DNA of 64,000 nucleotides from Parahoeflea alexandrii (lineage in GTDB: Bacteria > Pseudomonadota > Alphaproteobacteria > Rhizobiales > Rhizobiaceae), in contig NZ_JAAAML010000005.1 of the NCBI RefSeq assembly GCF_024105735.1, positions 1 to 64,000 on the forward strand, read 5' to 3'. The first letter of the stretch is position 1, and each line of letters starts with the position of its first letter. This document shows, one piece after another, positions 45,898 through 54,839 of this stretch. The position numbers were made by a program, and so were the translations under genes. Below the pieces are notes generated by a model, which made no database searches, had not been told where the DNA came from, and worked only from the letters and a program-made list of their open reading frames with translations.

Positions 45898-46749
45898 ATG
45901 AAAACACTAAAGCTGATGATGTACACAGTGATCGCCACGGCGATCGTTGCTCTGGCACAGGCTCAGGACAACAGAACGATCAGGATCGCAACAGAAGGCG
46001 CCTTTCCGCCCTGGAACGCGGTCGATACATCCGGCAACCCTGTCGGGTTCGACATTGATGTCGGGGCTGCGTTGTGCGAACGCGCCAAGCTTGACTGCGA
46101 GTTTCAGACGCAAGCCTGGGACGGGATCATTCCAGGGCTTACCGTGGGAAAATACGATGCGGTCATGGCCGGCATGTCAATTACGGAGAAGCGAAAGCAG
46201 GTTATCGCATTCTCCGATCCCTATGCGCTTACATCCAACTATTTTGTCGTTCGCAAGTCACTTGACCTACCCGCCCTGGATGACAGGACAAGGATCGACC
46301 TCTCAAGCGAGACCGAGGAAGGCCGGCAGGCGCTCGAAACCCTGCAGGAGAACCTGAAGGGAACCAAAATCGGCGTCCAGGGCTCGACCAACGCCGAAGC
46401 CTTTGTCCAGGCGCACTTGAGCGATGAGGTGGAGATCCGCACCTATGACAAGCAGGACAACCTCAATCTCGACCTTGTCGCCGGAAGGATTGACGCGGGA
46501 CTTGCGGACTTCTCGGTCTGGAAGGCCTTTTTGGAGTCAAAGGACGGCGCTTCTGCCGAGCTCTACGGCCCCCGAATTTCCGGCGGGCTGTTCGGTCCCG
46601 GCGTGGGTATCGGCCTGCGAAAAGAGGATACGGCTCTGGCATCGAAGTTCAACACCGCGATAAAGGATATCATCGCCGATGGTACATTGGAGACGATAAG
46701 TCTCAAATGGTTCGCCACGGACGTCGTCCCGCAACAGAGCGACAACTGA
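45898..46749 (+). CDS. Periplasmic amino-acid/opine-type binding protein
   Basis: A 283-residue family 3 solute-binding protein. It has a signal peptide (LMMYTVIATAIVALAQAQ), IRIATEGAFPPWNAVDTSG, GFDIDVGAALCERAKLDCEF, QAWDGIIPGLTVGKYDAVM and SITEKRKQVIAFSDPY, the pattern of HisJ/ArgT/NocT/OccJ proteins that bind basic amino acids and opines. It completes the importer. GGAAGGAAG precedes the ATG. A strong hairpin follows the gene. Confidence 0.92.
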   Translation: MKTLKLMMYTVIATAIVALAQAQDNRTIRIATEGAFPPWNAVDTSGNPVGFDIDVGAALCERAKLDCEFQTQAWDGIIPGLTVGKYDAVMAGMSITEKRKQVIAFSDPYALTSNYFVVRKSLDLPALDDRTRIDLSSETEEGRQALETLQENLKGTKIGVQGSTNAEAFVQAHLSDEVEIRTYDKQDNLNLDLVAGRIDAGLADFSVWKAFLESKDGASAELYGPRISGGLFGPGVGIGLRKEDTALASKFNTAIKDIIADGTLETISLKWFATDVVPQQSDN

Positions 46750-46753
46750 CGAA

Positions 46754-46789
46754 AAGGCCGCCACGCGAATGCTATCGTGTGGCGGCCTT
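46754..46789. terminator. Hairpin terminating the ABC transporter operon
   Basis: AAGGCCGCCAC (46754-46764) pairs perfectly with GTGGCGGCCTT (46779-46789) around a 14-base loop, 5 bases after the binding-protein stop. The U-run is weak on the plus strand but TTTT follows on the minus strand, so it may work in both directions. Confidence 0.65.
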
Positions 46790-48116
46790 GGCCATACTGA
46801 TCCGCTGCAACGCCCGGCCGCGGGCTGCCACAGCAGATCCAGATAGAAGATGTGAAAGCGACGCCCTCACGCGCCACCGCCGCGCCCTGCATGACAATGA
46901 AGAGCACCGGAGAAATCAGCATATCGCCGCCGCTCCGGCGGGATTTCGGGAGTTCTCGACACGACACGGGCGGTAACAAGGTCAGCCGCGGGAGCCTCAG
47001 CATAGCGCCCGCAGGGGAGGCGGAACCGACTGACCCCGCCCGGGTCGTTCCGTTTGCAGCAGCCATCGTCGCGACAGTCCGAACCCAATCTCGTCAGCAC
47101 TCCGCTCGCAAAGCAAACCATCCCGAAAATGCCCCGACTTCGGTTCCATCGGCGCAACGGGAATGGTGGTTTGCGTGGGCAGTTTACTGCAGCGGTAAGA
47201 GATCCATGATTCCGGATCTGGTGCTGTCCGCGCAACGGCACCTATCTGCAGATAAAAGTCAAAAGAATCTGCTGTCTCGTTTTGACCCTGACACTCCTTG
47301 GAAGCTTAGGGCGTTGAACTGGCAAAGCGCTCTGTTGACGGCTGTAATTGTGGTACCAGCGCGATTGACAGGGGGCCGCACATTCTGCGGTACGGCCTAA
47401 ATCGCGGGTGGCGAGGCCCGTCGCAATGACTGCTTTGCGCCCCAAACCGGTCATCCGCGCAATGGGACCCTAATCCCGAAAGCGGTCATTCGCTTCGCTC
47501 CGGGTTGATGTCCTCAAAGGGCGGGAAGCGGACATCTGGTGCGTCGGGAAAATGAATAATATGAGACCGATTGCGGTCAGCTCGCCCCGAGCTTATGTTC
47601 CGCATCTGGCCCGCCTTTCGCAATCCCAGACAGCGCCAAGCGACCTAAGTGTGGCTGATACCGCTTTTCTAGGAGGTTGAATATATTGCTATCGAAGAAT
47701 CGACGTAAGGCAGCTCAAGAGGTAGTTTCGGGCGCATATCCCTCTTTACCAAAGTTCTAAAGCTTTGCTTGCCGCATGCGCCAATTTGATGAAGCTACAG
47801 AGCTGGGATTGACCGCGTTATGCAGATCATAACCCATCACGCCTGGAAAAGGATCGCGTTGCGCACAGTGGCTTTCTTGAAAAAGCCCTGCGGACAGAGC
47901 TGTCAGGTAAGAGATAGCCTCGGAGGAAGACGGAAACATTCGCACTTTCAAGGCGCGGAGGTTTTTTGTGCATTTCCCAAGAGCGGCAGAATTGCAGCAG
48001 CATCGAGAGCACCGGAGCCATTCACATTACAAATAGTTATAGTTCAGGACATCTGGCGAACAGGTTGAAGCAGTAGATCTTGCGGTGAGCACACCTGAAG
48101 ATGCAGGACAGATGTC
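46790..48116. other. 1.3-kb region without a recognisable gene
   Basis: Frames here (for example 182 codons on the plus strand at 46852-47400 and overlapping minus-strand frames) have skewed composition, no family signature and poor ribosome sites. The sequence looks like non-coding or decayed DNA between the transporter operon and the envelope island. The composition turns more AT-rich toward 47.6-48.1 kb, where the cytochrome b561 promoter must lie. Confidence 0.5.
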
Positions 48117-48740
48117 ATGATCAAGCGTCACGAACGACACTCAAAGTTTACCCGGATTGCACACATAGGCCTGGCGCTGGCGATCATTTCCCAGCTCTTG
48201 ACCAGCCTGGTCATGGTGCCGCCATCACCACCCAATGACGGCAGCATCCTCTATGAGATCCACGAATATGGCGGTCTTGCCGCGTTTGCGTTCATGCTCC
48301 TGTTCTGGATCGTTCTGACCACCCGCCGGATTGGCACTGCCCCGGGTAAGCTGTTTCCGTGGTTCAGCACGCGTCGCTTGATTGCGGTCTGGGAAGACGT
48401 CAAGTCGCATTCGCGGTCGCTGGTTCGCCTGCGCCTGCCTTCCTATGATGAAAACGGTCCGCTGGCATCGGCCATTCATGGTCTTGGGCTTCTCCTGATG
48501 ACCGTGATGGCAGCCACCGGTACCCTCTATTACTTCATTAACACCGGCGATCCCGACGCAGGTGGCCTTGTCGGGGTCTTGATTCTTGTTCATACGACGC
48601 TCGCAAACCTGGTCTGGGCATACCTTATCGGCCACATGACCCTGGCAGTTGTCCATCACTTCACCGACAATCTGAGCCTGACGGAGATGTGGTCGTTGCG
48701 CGGCGAGGCTTCGCACGCATCGCAAGCGCCCAAACCGTGA
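48117..48740 (+). CDS. Cytochrome b561-type membrane protein
   Basis: A 207-residue protein with four hydrophobic helices and histidines in the right places for two b hemes: RIAHIGLALAI, YEIHEYGGLAAF, AIHGLGLLLM and GHMTLAVVHHF. The bacterial b561 family moves electrons between quinol and periplasmic partners. First gene of the rightward envelope island; 125 bases separate it from the MprF-like gene. Confidence 0.82.
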   Translation: MIKRHERHSKFTRIAHIGLALAIISQLLTSLVMVPPSPPNDGSILYEIHEYGGLAAFAFMLLFWIVLTTRRIGTAPGKLFPWFSTRRLIAVWEDVKSHSRSLVRLRLPSYDENGPLASAIHGLGLLLMTVMAATGTLYYFINTGDPDAGGLVGVLILVHTTLANLVWAYLIGHMTLAVVHHFTDNLSLTEMWSLRGEASHASQAPKP

Positions 48741-48865
48741 TGCGTCTTTGCCTTCCGGATGCAGCCTTGCACCTCCTCGGGCAAATTTGACGCTCCCGCC
48801 CTCACTGGATACGTTGATCTGGACGCTGCAATTGGTTGCGAATGCCAGGTCAACGTAAGATATCA

Positions 48866-51538
48866 ATGACAAGCAAAGATACTCAGTCGACGGATTCGGT
48901 GCAGAATACCAGCCGATTGCTCAAGAACTATGGTTCGCTGCTGGCCAGCTTGCTGCTCTTCGGATTGGGTGCGTTTGCGGTCTACAAGACGCTCCACGGC
49001 ATTGCGATTGCAGACGTCATAACCCAACTTGATCGTACCTCGCGGACCTCGCTTGCCTTGGCGGTTGCCGCAACAGCCGGCGGTTATCTCGCCTTGGTCG
49101 GATATGACTGGTCCGCTCTCCGTTTCATCGGCAGGCAGTTGCCCGTGACAACCGTGGCCCTGGGGTCTTTCACGGCCTATGCGCTGAGCAATTCCATTGG
49201 GCTTGCCGTGCTTTCCGGAGGGGCGGTTCGCTACCGCTTCTACCGCGGCCTGGGGCTCTCCCTCGCTGATATCGCCGTCGTCTCGACCTATTGCGCCATG
49301 GCGTTCGGAGTTGGGGTAACCCTCGTCGGTTTTGCAGCCCTGGCCTGGCATCCTGCGGCTTTGGAAAGCATCGTACCGCTCGCATCGACATCGATTCGAT
49401 ATGTGTCGATTGCCATATTCACGGTGACTATTGCTCTGGTTCTGTGGGGATCTTTCGCCGGGCGCGCCGTCGGCATTGGCCGGTTTTCTGGCAGTTTTCC
49501 GCCTCCGCGTGACATCGGGCTTCAGATCGCGTTCTCGCTTTTCGACATCGTTTTCGCGGCGGCCACGCTTTACCTGCTGCTACCGGCTGAAGCATCCGCA
49601 ACCATCCATTATTCGACATTTGTCGCCGTATTTGCCGTTGCGGCCGTTGCAGCCGTTCTGAGCCATGTGCCTGGAGGGATCGGCGTTTTCGAGGCTGTGA
49701 TCCTGGGCGCATTCTCCTCGGTTCCGGATCAGACTGCCGGCATCGCCGCAGCACTCCTCGGCTACAGGTTCGTCTACTACCTCTTGCCGCTGCTCATGGG
49801 CGTTCTCATCCTGGTCGTTCTTGAACTCCGGAGCAGGAGAAAGGTGGACGTTTTTCCCATTGGGGCAGCACGGCCCGCACTTTCAGCTACCATGTCGCTG
49901 ACATCGTTCATTCCCGGACTGGCGGCAGCTTTGACTTTCCTGGCCGGTGCAATACTGGTCCTCAACGGGCTGGTGCCCATCCCGGCATCGATTCTCGATG
50001 AGTTGAAGCCTGCCATTCCCGCGGGTCTGTTCGAAGTCTCCAATATCGTCATGGCGATGGCTGGCGGCGTGCTGATCGTCATTGCCAATGGTTTGCGTGC
50101 GCAGTCCCGAAGCGCTCTTTATCTGGTCATCGGGATTCTCGGCGTGGCCATCGGGTCGCTTCTCCTCCAAAGACTGGACTATGACCTCGTATTGGCGCTT
50201 GCCTTGCTGGCCGGTCTGCTCTGGCTGTCGCGCGGCCATTTTGAGCGAAGAACCCCCATTTCTCTTGCGCAACGGCCGGTCGCATCCTTTGCACTGTGGG
50301 CGGCTTTTTCGGTTTGCGTGGCCCTGTTCTTCCTGTTTGCGCATCAGGACGCGGAATACTCGCATTCGAGGTGGTGGCAGTTTGCGTTTGACGCGAACAT
50401 GCCGCGTGCACTTCGCATGGCGGGCGTGAGCATCTCTGTCTCGCTCATACTGCTGTTGTTCTTTGCCTTGAGACCGAAGCCGGGAAAGCCGTCCGGCGAA
50501 ACTCCGGATAGTGAAACCCTGTATTCGATCCTGTCGAAGCAGGATGATGCTGATGCGAATTTTGCCTTGACGGGTGACAAGTCGTTCCTCGTTTCGGAGC
50601 GGAATGACGCGTTCATCATGTATGGCCAACATGGGCGGAGTTTCGTCGCCCTGGGGTCTCCGGTGGGAGACGGGAAATCGGCTGTCGAGCTTATCGATGC
50701 GTTTGTCACGGCCGCAGACCAGGCAAACTGTCGTCCCGCATTCTATCAGATCGCGGACAAAGATCTGGCGCGTTTTGTCGATGCCGGTTTCGTGCCGAGC
50801 AAGCTCGGGGAAGAGGCTGTGGTCAACCTCGAGACTTTCACGCTGGACGGTCCGCAACACCGAAGTCTGCGTCAGGCCTATAACCGCTCAATGCGCGCTG
50901 GCCTGACACTCGAGATTTCGGCGCCTCCGCATGCGCCAGTCCTGCTGGCCGCGTTGCGGGACATGTCCAATGAGTGGCTGGAAGAGAAGAAGACGCGCGA
51001 AAAGGGCTTTTCACTCGGCCGGTTTGACGAGGACTACCTGCAGAATTTTCGGCTTGCCGTCGTCTACGCAGCCGACCGTCCGGTCGCGTTCGCCAATATT
51101 TTCGAAACTGCGACCAAGCGACATGCAACGATCGATCTCATGCGCCATCTCTCGAACGCCCCGTCTGGAACGATGGATTTTCTCTTCGTCTCGGTGATGC
51201 TGACGCTCAAGGCCGAAGGCTTTGGCGAGTTTTCCTTGGGCATGGCTCCGTTAACCGGCCTGGATGCCACAAGACATCCGCGCATGTGGGATAGAGCCGC
51301 GGGGTCGGTGTATCGCTTCGGGGGGCATTTCTACAATTTTGCAGGGCTTCGCGCCTACAAGGACAAGTTCGACCCGACATGGCGCTCCAGATACCTGATG
51401 ACCTGGGGCGGTATCGACCCGTTGCTGGTGGCAAACGATATCAATGCGATCGTCAGCGGCGGTCTGCGCGGGGCAATCTCGCGCGGCAGACGGGATGGGG
51501 CGGCGGAACATCATCGACCAATCAAACGGCAGAACTGA
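48866..51538 (+). CDS. mprF: MprF-like phosphatidylglycerol lysyltransferase/flippase
   Basis: An 890-residue protein with the full MprF architecture: about 13-14 membrane helices (YDWSALRFIGRQLPVTTVAL, LSGGAVRYRFYRGLGLS and HVPGGIGVFEAVILG belong to the UPF0104 flippase part) and a C-terminal DUF2156 synthase domain (RNDAFIMYGQHGRSFVALGS, TMDFLFVSVMLTLKAEGFGE, LGMAPLTGL). MprF aminoacylates phosphatidylglycerol using aminoacyl-tRNA and flips the product, lowering surface charge and raising resistance to cationic peptides. ATG 48866 is preferred over 48836; the ribosome site is weak. Two bases separate it from the DUF1003 gene. Confidence 0.9.
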   Translation: MTSKDTQSTDSVQNTSRLLKNYGSLLASLLLFGLGAFAVYKTLHGIAIADVITQLDRTSRTSLALAVAATAGGYLALVGYDWSALRFIGRQLPVTTVALGSFTAYALSNSIGLAVLSGGAVRYRFYRGLGLSLADIAVVSTYCAMAFGVGVTLVGFAALAWHPAALESIVPLASTSIRYVSIAIFTVTIALVLWGSFAGRAVGIGRFSGSFPPPRDIGLQIAFSLFDIVFAAATLYLLLPAEASATIHYSTFVAVFAVAAVAAVLSHVPGGIGVFEAVILGAFSSVPDQTAGIAAALLGYRFVYYLLPLLMGVLILVVLELRSRRKVDVFPIGAARPALSATMSLTSFIPGLAAALTFLAGAILVLNGLVPIPASILDELKPAIPAGLFEVSNIVMAMAGGVLIVIANGLRAQSRSALYLVIGILGVAIGSLLLQRLDYDLVLALALLAGLLWLSRGHFERRTPISLAQRPVASFALWAAFSVCVALFFLFAHQDAEYSHSRWWQFAFDANMPRALRMAGVSISVSLILLLFFALRPKPGKPSGETPDSETLYSILSKQDDADANFALTGDKSFLVSERNDAFIMYGQHGRSFVALGSPVGDGKSAVELIDAFVTAADQANCRPAFYQIADKDLARFVDAGFVPSKLGEEAVVNLETFTLDGPQHRSLRQAYNRSMRAGLTLEISAPPHAPVLLAALRDMSNEWLEEKKTREKGFSLGRFDEDYLQNFRLAVVYAADRPVAFANIFETATKRHATIDLMRHLSNAPSGTMDFLFVSVMLTLKAEGFGEFSLGMAPLTGLDATRHPRMWDRAAGSVYRFGGHFYNFAGLRAYKDKFDPTWRSRYLMTWGGIDPLLVANDINAIVSGGLRGAISRGRRDGAAEHHRPIKRQN

Positions 51539-51540
51539 CG

Positions 51541-52101
51541 ATGGACAGAAATGTGCAACAGCTTGCGGAACACCTCTTGCAGACCGGGTACGACGACTTG
51601 CCAGAGCGGGAGCAGCGCGTCCTGAGACGAATGGCCAAACGGGTTGCAATCTCCCAGGACATCAATGACCTGTTCCATGAGAGGCTGTCCTTTGGCCAGC
51701 GATTGGCCGACGGCGTCGCGGCCTTCGGAGGGTCGTGGACCTTCATCATCTTGTTCGGCGTGATCCTGTTCTTTTGGATCGCGATCAATACCGTCGCACT
51801 GCCGAACAGGGATGTCTTCGATCCCTATCCTTTCGTGTTCCTCAATCTCGTGCTGTCGATGCTGGCCGCCATGCAGGCGCCCGTAATCATGATGTCGCAG
51901 AACCGCCAATCCAACAAGGACAGGCTCGCCGCATCGAACGACTATGAGGTCAACCTGAAGGCTGAGCTCGAAGTGCTGCAACTGCATGAAAAGATGGACC
52001 AGATCAGAAACGAACAGCTGTCGGAAATCCTTCGGACACAAGAGGCGCAGTCTGCTCAACTGAACTTGATTCTAAAGCGGCTGGATACGGTGTCCGAGTG
52101 A
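51541..52101 (+). CDS. DUF1003 membrane protein
   Basis: A 186-residue protein with a soluble N-terminus, the DUF1003 core DGVAAFGGSWTFIILFGVIL and two adjacent helices, then the conserved APVIMMSQNRQSNKDRLAAS and a C-terminal coiled coil (LKAELEVLQLHEKMDQIRNE). Function unknown. ATG 51541 is 2 bases after the mprF stop, so it is very likely co-translated with it. It converges with the DedA-PAP2 gene on the minus strand. Confidence 0.88.
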   Translation: MDRNVQQLAEHLLQTGYDDLPEREQRVLRRMAKRVAISQDINDLFHERLSFGQRLADGVAAFGGSWTFIILFGVILFFWIAINTVALPNRDVFDPYPFVFLNLVLSMLAAMQAPVIMMSQNRQSNKDRLAASNDYEVNLKAELEVLQLHEKMDQIRNEQLSEILRTQEAQSAQLNLILKRLDTVSE

Positions 52102-52112
52102 TCTCGGCACTT

Positions 52113-54119
52113 CTAGTCCAGTTGAGTGGTGTAGGCGCGCAGCAGTTTCGCGCCGACCGCGAACCCGGACGCGATGGTTTGCATGGCTTTCGCAACCTTC
52201 GGCAACCCTCGTTCCGTCCCGTCCCCGTCGTGGCTCACATAGGATAGCCGGCCAAGCGGCCTGTTGACTGTTTCCAGGGTTATGGTTCCCAACCACAATA
52301 GCGTCCGTATCCGGCCGGCAACCTCGGTGGCGCTGTTCCAAACTCTCAGGACCAGTCGATCGTCCCCTGTTTCACCCGGATAGACCAGGCTCAGTGTGGG
52401 GAAGCTGCCGGATGCGATCAAAGGCAAAGGCGGTACCTCCGCCTGAGGAGTCGCACCGCTCAGAAACGCAGATACGGACTGAAGGCCCCACGGGCTTGCC
52501 TTGCGCCAACCCGATGTCTCCAACGCCTTTTGAAGATCTTCAAGCGGCCCCGCCCATTCCACGGAAAATGGCTCCCTCTTTTCACCGGAAAGGTCGACAC
52601 GCATCCGGGGATGCCCGATGGTTCCGTTCTGCCACCATTTTGCGAGATCCAGTCTGGAGTGAGGCAGTGCGGCCGCATAGCGTTGCAGATCGGGACCGAG
52701 CCTGGAGTTCACGTGCCAGGCACCCGCGGAAGCGAGGACAAGCACGGGGATTGCCGCCAGTATCACGGGGTTCAGCTTTTCAAGCGGGCGGCGGACGAGA
52801 GCCAGGGCAAGCAGGGCAAGCCATGCGAGCCCAAACGCCATGCCGCCGACCACGTCGGAAAACCAGTGGGCCCCGAGATAAAGACGCGAGAACGCGATGG
52901 TCAGGACCAAGATGCCGGCGATGGCAGGAGCCATGATTGTGAAGCGGCGTCCCGCCTGCCACGCAATCAGGATGGCGATGGCGCCATACAGCACCATGTT
53001 CACGGTGCTGTGCCCGCTGGGAAACGAGAAAGCGCTCAAACCATCGTAGAGCCCGTCGACCGGGCGTGCACGATGCATGCCGACCTTGATTGCCGTATTG
53101 ATCAGCGATGCTCCGGCAACGGCGGCCATGAAATAAATCGAGGCATGTTTTGCCCTCTTCCAGACCAGATAGCCGAGGATGGCCACGGAGACAGCAACAA
53201 CCACGGCTGTGTCGCCGAGCTCCGTCACGACGACCATTGCGAAGTCGGTCGGAGCAGATCTGAAGCCCTGAAGCAAATTGTAGACTGCCAGGTCCACGTT
53301 CACGAGCGGATCGCGTGAAAAGACATCCTCGGCAATACCGAAAAAGACCCATGCGAACGCCACAACCGCACTACAGAGAATCCCGATGGCCCGGATTTCA
53401 TTGCTGCCTGGGTCGAAAAGTTGCGAGACCATTCGAGAAACCGGGTCATCCTTCTGAGCAAGCCGGATCTGCACATGCGTGGCTGCACGCCGCAGAATGG
53501 GTATTCCCTTGCGCACGATCAGACGTATCGCATGGACGAGCAGCCAACCCAGGACCAGCAACGTGAACAGGAGCGCAGCGGCCGGTTTGGCTGCAGCACC
53601 AAGGGCGTGGAATGAGGCGCCGAAGAGGACCCCCGGCAGGATATGAGCCGGCGCCCAGATCAGTGCCGACACGATATTGACCGCATAGAAGCGGATGACC
53701 GGCATCATCATCGTGCCGGCCAGCAGTGGCACGAATGCGCGGACCCCCGGAATAAAACGCGCGAGAAAGATGCTTCTGAGGCCATATTTCTCGAAAAATC
53801 TTTCGCTGCTGCGGATCGACGAGGGATGGCGGGAAAACGGCCAGACAGAGAGGATCTGGCGATGGAAGCGATGGCCGAGCCAGAAGGCAAATCCATCGCC
53901 CGCGATCGCCCCGAGTACAGCCGCACCCATCAGCGGCCAGATCACCAGGACTCCGCTCGGAACCAAGGCGCTGAGCGTGATGATAGCTGCCGTCCCCGGG
54001 ATCAAGGCACCGATGACGGGCAGCGACTCCGACATGGCCAGAAAGAAGACAGCGGTATAGGCAACATGCGGATGAAGGCGAAGAAACTCGACGAGTTGGG
54101 CAATCAGAGATGCTAGCAT
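52113..54119 (-). CDS. DedA-PAP2-LssY fusion membrane phosphatase
   Basis: A 668-residue multi-domain membrane protein. Residues ~1-200 are a DedA/SNARE-associated domain (GALIPGTAAIITLSALVPSG, FLARFIPGVRAFVPLLAGTM), a family that flips C55-P or phospholipids. The PAP2 domain follows with its three motifs: KVGMHRARP, FSFPSGHST and SRLYLGAHWFSDV. The last ~200 residues are an LssY-type C-terminal domain (GHPRMRVDLSGEKR, PLGRLSYVSHDGDG). Such fusions are thought to dephosphorylate and translocate lipid carriers; substrate unproven. ATG 54119 chosen over TTG 54155. Confidence 0.9.
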   Translation of the reverse strand: MLASLIAQLVEFLRLHPHVAYTAVFFLAMSESLPVIGALIPGTAAIITLSALVPSGVLVIWPLMGAAVLGAIAGDGFAFWLGHRFHRQILSVWPFSRHPSSIRSSERFFEKYGLRSIFLARFIPGVRAFVPLLAGTMMMPVIRFYAVNIVSALIWAPAHILPGVLFGASFHALGAAAKPAAALLFTLLVLGWLLVHAIRLIVRKGIPILRRAATHVQIRLAQKDDPVSRMVSQLFDPGSNEIRAIGILCSAVVAFAWVFFGIAEDVFSRDPLVNVDLAVYNLLQGFRSAPTDFAMVVVTELGDTAVVVAVSVAILGYLVWKRAKHASIYFMAAVAGASLINTAIKVGMHRARPVDGLYDGLSAFSFPSGHSTVNMVLYGAIAILIAWQAGRRFTIMAPAIAGILVLTIAFSRLYLGAHWFSDVVGGMAFGLAWLALLALALVRRPLEKLNPVILAAIPVLVLASAGAWHVNSRLGPDLQRYAAALPHSRLDLAKWWQNGTIGHPRMRVDLSGEKREPFSVEWAGPLEDLQKALETSGWRKASPWGLQSVSAFLSGATPQAEVPPLPLIASGSFPTLSLVYPGETGDDRLVLRVWNSATEVAGRIRTLLWLGTITLETVNRPLGRLSYVSHDGDGTERGLPKVAKAMQTIASGFAVGAKLLRAYTTQLD

Positions 54120-54203
54120 TTGGTCGAACCTGCGGTGACTGAAGGAGGATTGCAAGCCCCGGGGTCATGTTTCGTCGATCGGGATAAACGGAACGATGAA
54201 CTG

Positions 54204-54755
54204 CTAGAAAATCTCGGTCAGCCTGCGGTCCAGTCTCGTCCCCTTCCTGTACAGGCCGGTAACCAGGAATGCTGCGAGACTCGCGGTGACGGCCCCGCCG
54301 AGAACATCCGTCAGATAATGTGTTCCGACATAGACCCTTGAAAAGCATATTATGCAGGCGACCATGAGGAATGCGCCACCCCAGCGCCTCGACCCCCGAA
54401 GCAGGAATGTCACGGCGATTGCCATCGAGGCTGTCGCATGGTCCGATGGAAACGAGAAGTCGGGGTTCGGAGCGATCAGAAGGTGGGTGAGGCCTGCATC
54501 GTAGGGCCTAATACGGTGAATGAAGATCAGGATGGCCTGATTGATGGCCAGTCCGAGCAGGAAAGCCATCCCCGAGGATATGAGCGTGTGGCGAACCCCC
54601 GGCCGGTCATCCTTCCTCCACCATTGCAAGGCGACAGCCAGGACCATGATCGGCACCCCGGCCTTCGTCAGATCGACAAGAAACATGTCGAGCAGCGACG
54701 ACGTGCCGGCAAGATGATTGATCGCTCGCGTGAGCATGATGTCGTAGTGATGCAT
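54204..54755 (-). CDS. PAP2-family phosphatase (BcrC-like)
   Basis: A 183-residue PAP2 membrane phosphatase with its motifs IHRIRPYDAG, FSFPSDHATAS and SRVYVGTHYLTDVLGG and about five helices. It resembles undecaprenyl-pyrophosphate phosphatases of the BcrC type, which recycle the peptidoglycan lipid carrier and give bacitracin resistance; lipid A or phosphatidylglycerophosphate phosphatase activity is also possible. Same strand as the DedA-PAP2 gene, 84 bases upstream of it. Confidence 0.88.
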   Translation of the reverse strand: MHHYDIMLTRAINHLAGTSSLLDMFLVDLTKAGVPIMVLAVALQWWRKDDRPGVRHTLISSGMAFLLGLAINQAILIFIHRIRPYDAGLTHLLIAPNPDFSFPSDHATASMAIAVTFLLRGSRRWGGAFLMVACIICFSRVYVGTHYLTDVLGGAVTASLAAFLVTGLYRKGTRLDRRLTEIF

Positions 54756-54781
54756 CGGAACACTGTCCTGGAAAATTGGGT

Positions 54782-54811
54782 CTCCGGAGCATCAATGTTG
54801 ATGCTCCGGAG
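54782..54811 (-). terminator. 14-bp perfect hairpin between COG4705 and PAP2 genes
   Basis: CTCCGGAGCATCAA and TTGATGCTCCGGAG (54782-54795/54798-54811) form a perfect stem with a two-base centre, 28 bases past the COG4705 stop and 26 bases before the PAP2 ATG. A short TTTT occurs a few bases later. Terminator or attenuator. Confidence 0.6.
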
Positions 54812-54839
54812 GCTGTGAGGGGGATGATCGCCGACAGAT

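Noticed and set aside
46852-47400. 182-codon plus-strand frame after the transporter operon
   Set aside because: Overlaps several equally long frames on both strands, has no domain signature and no start signal; likely a by-product of high GC.
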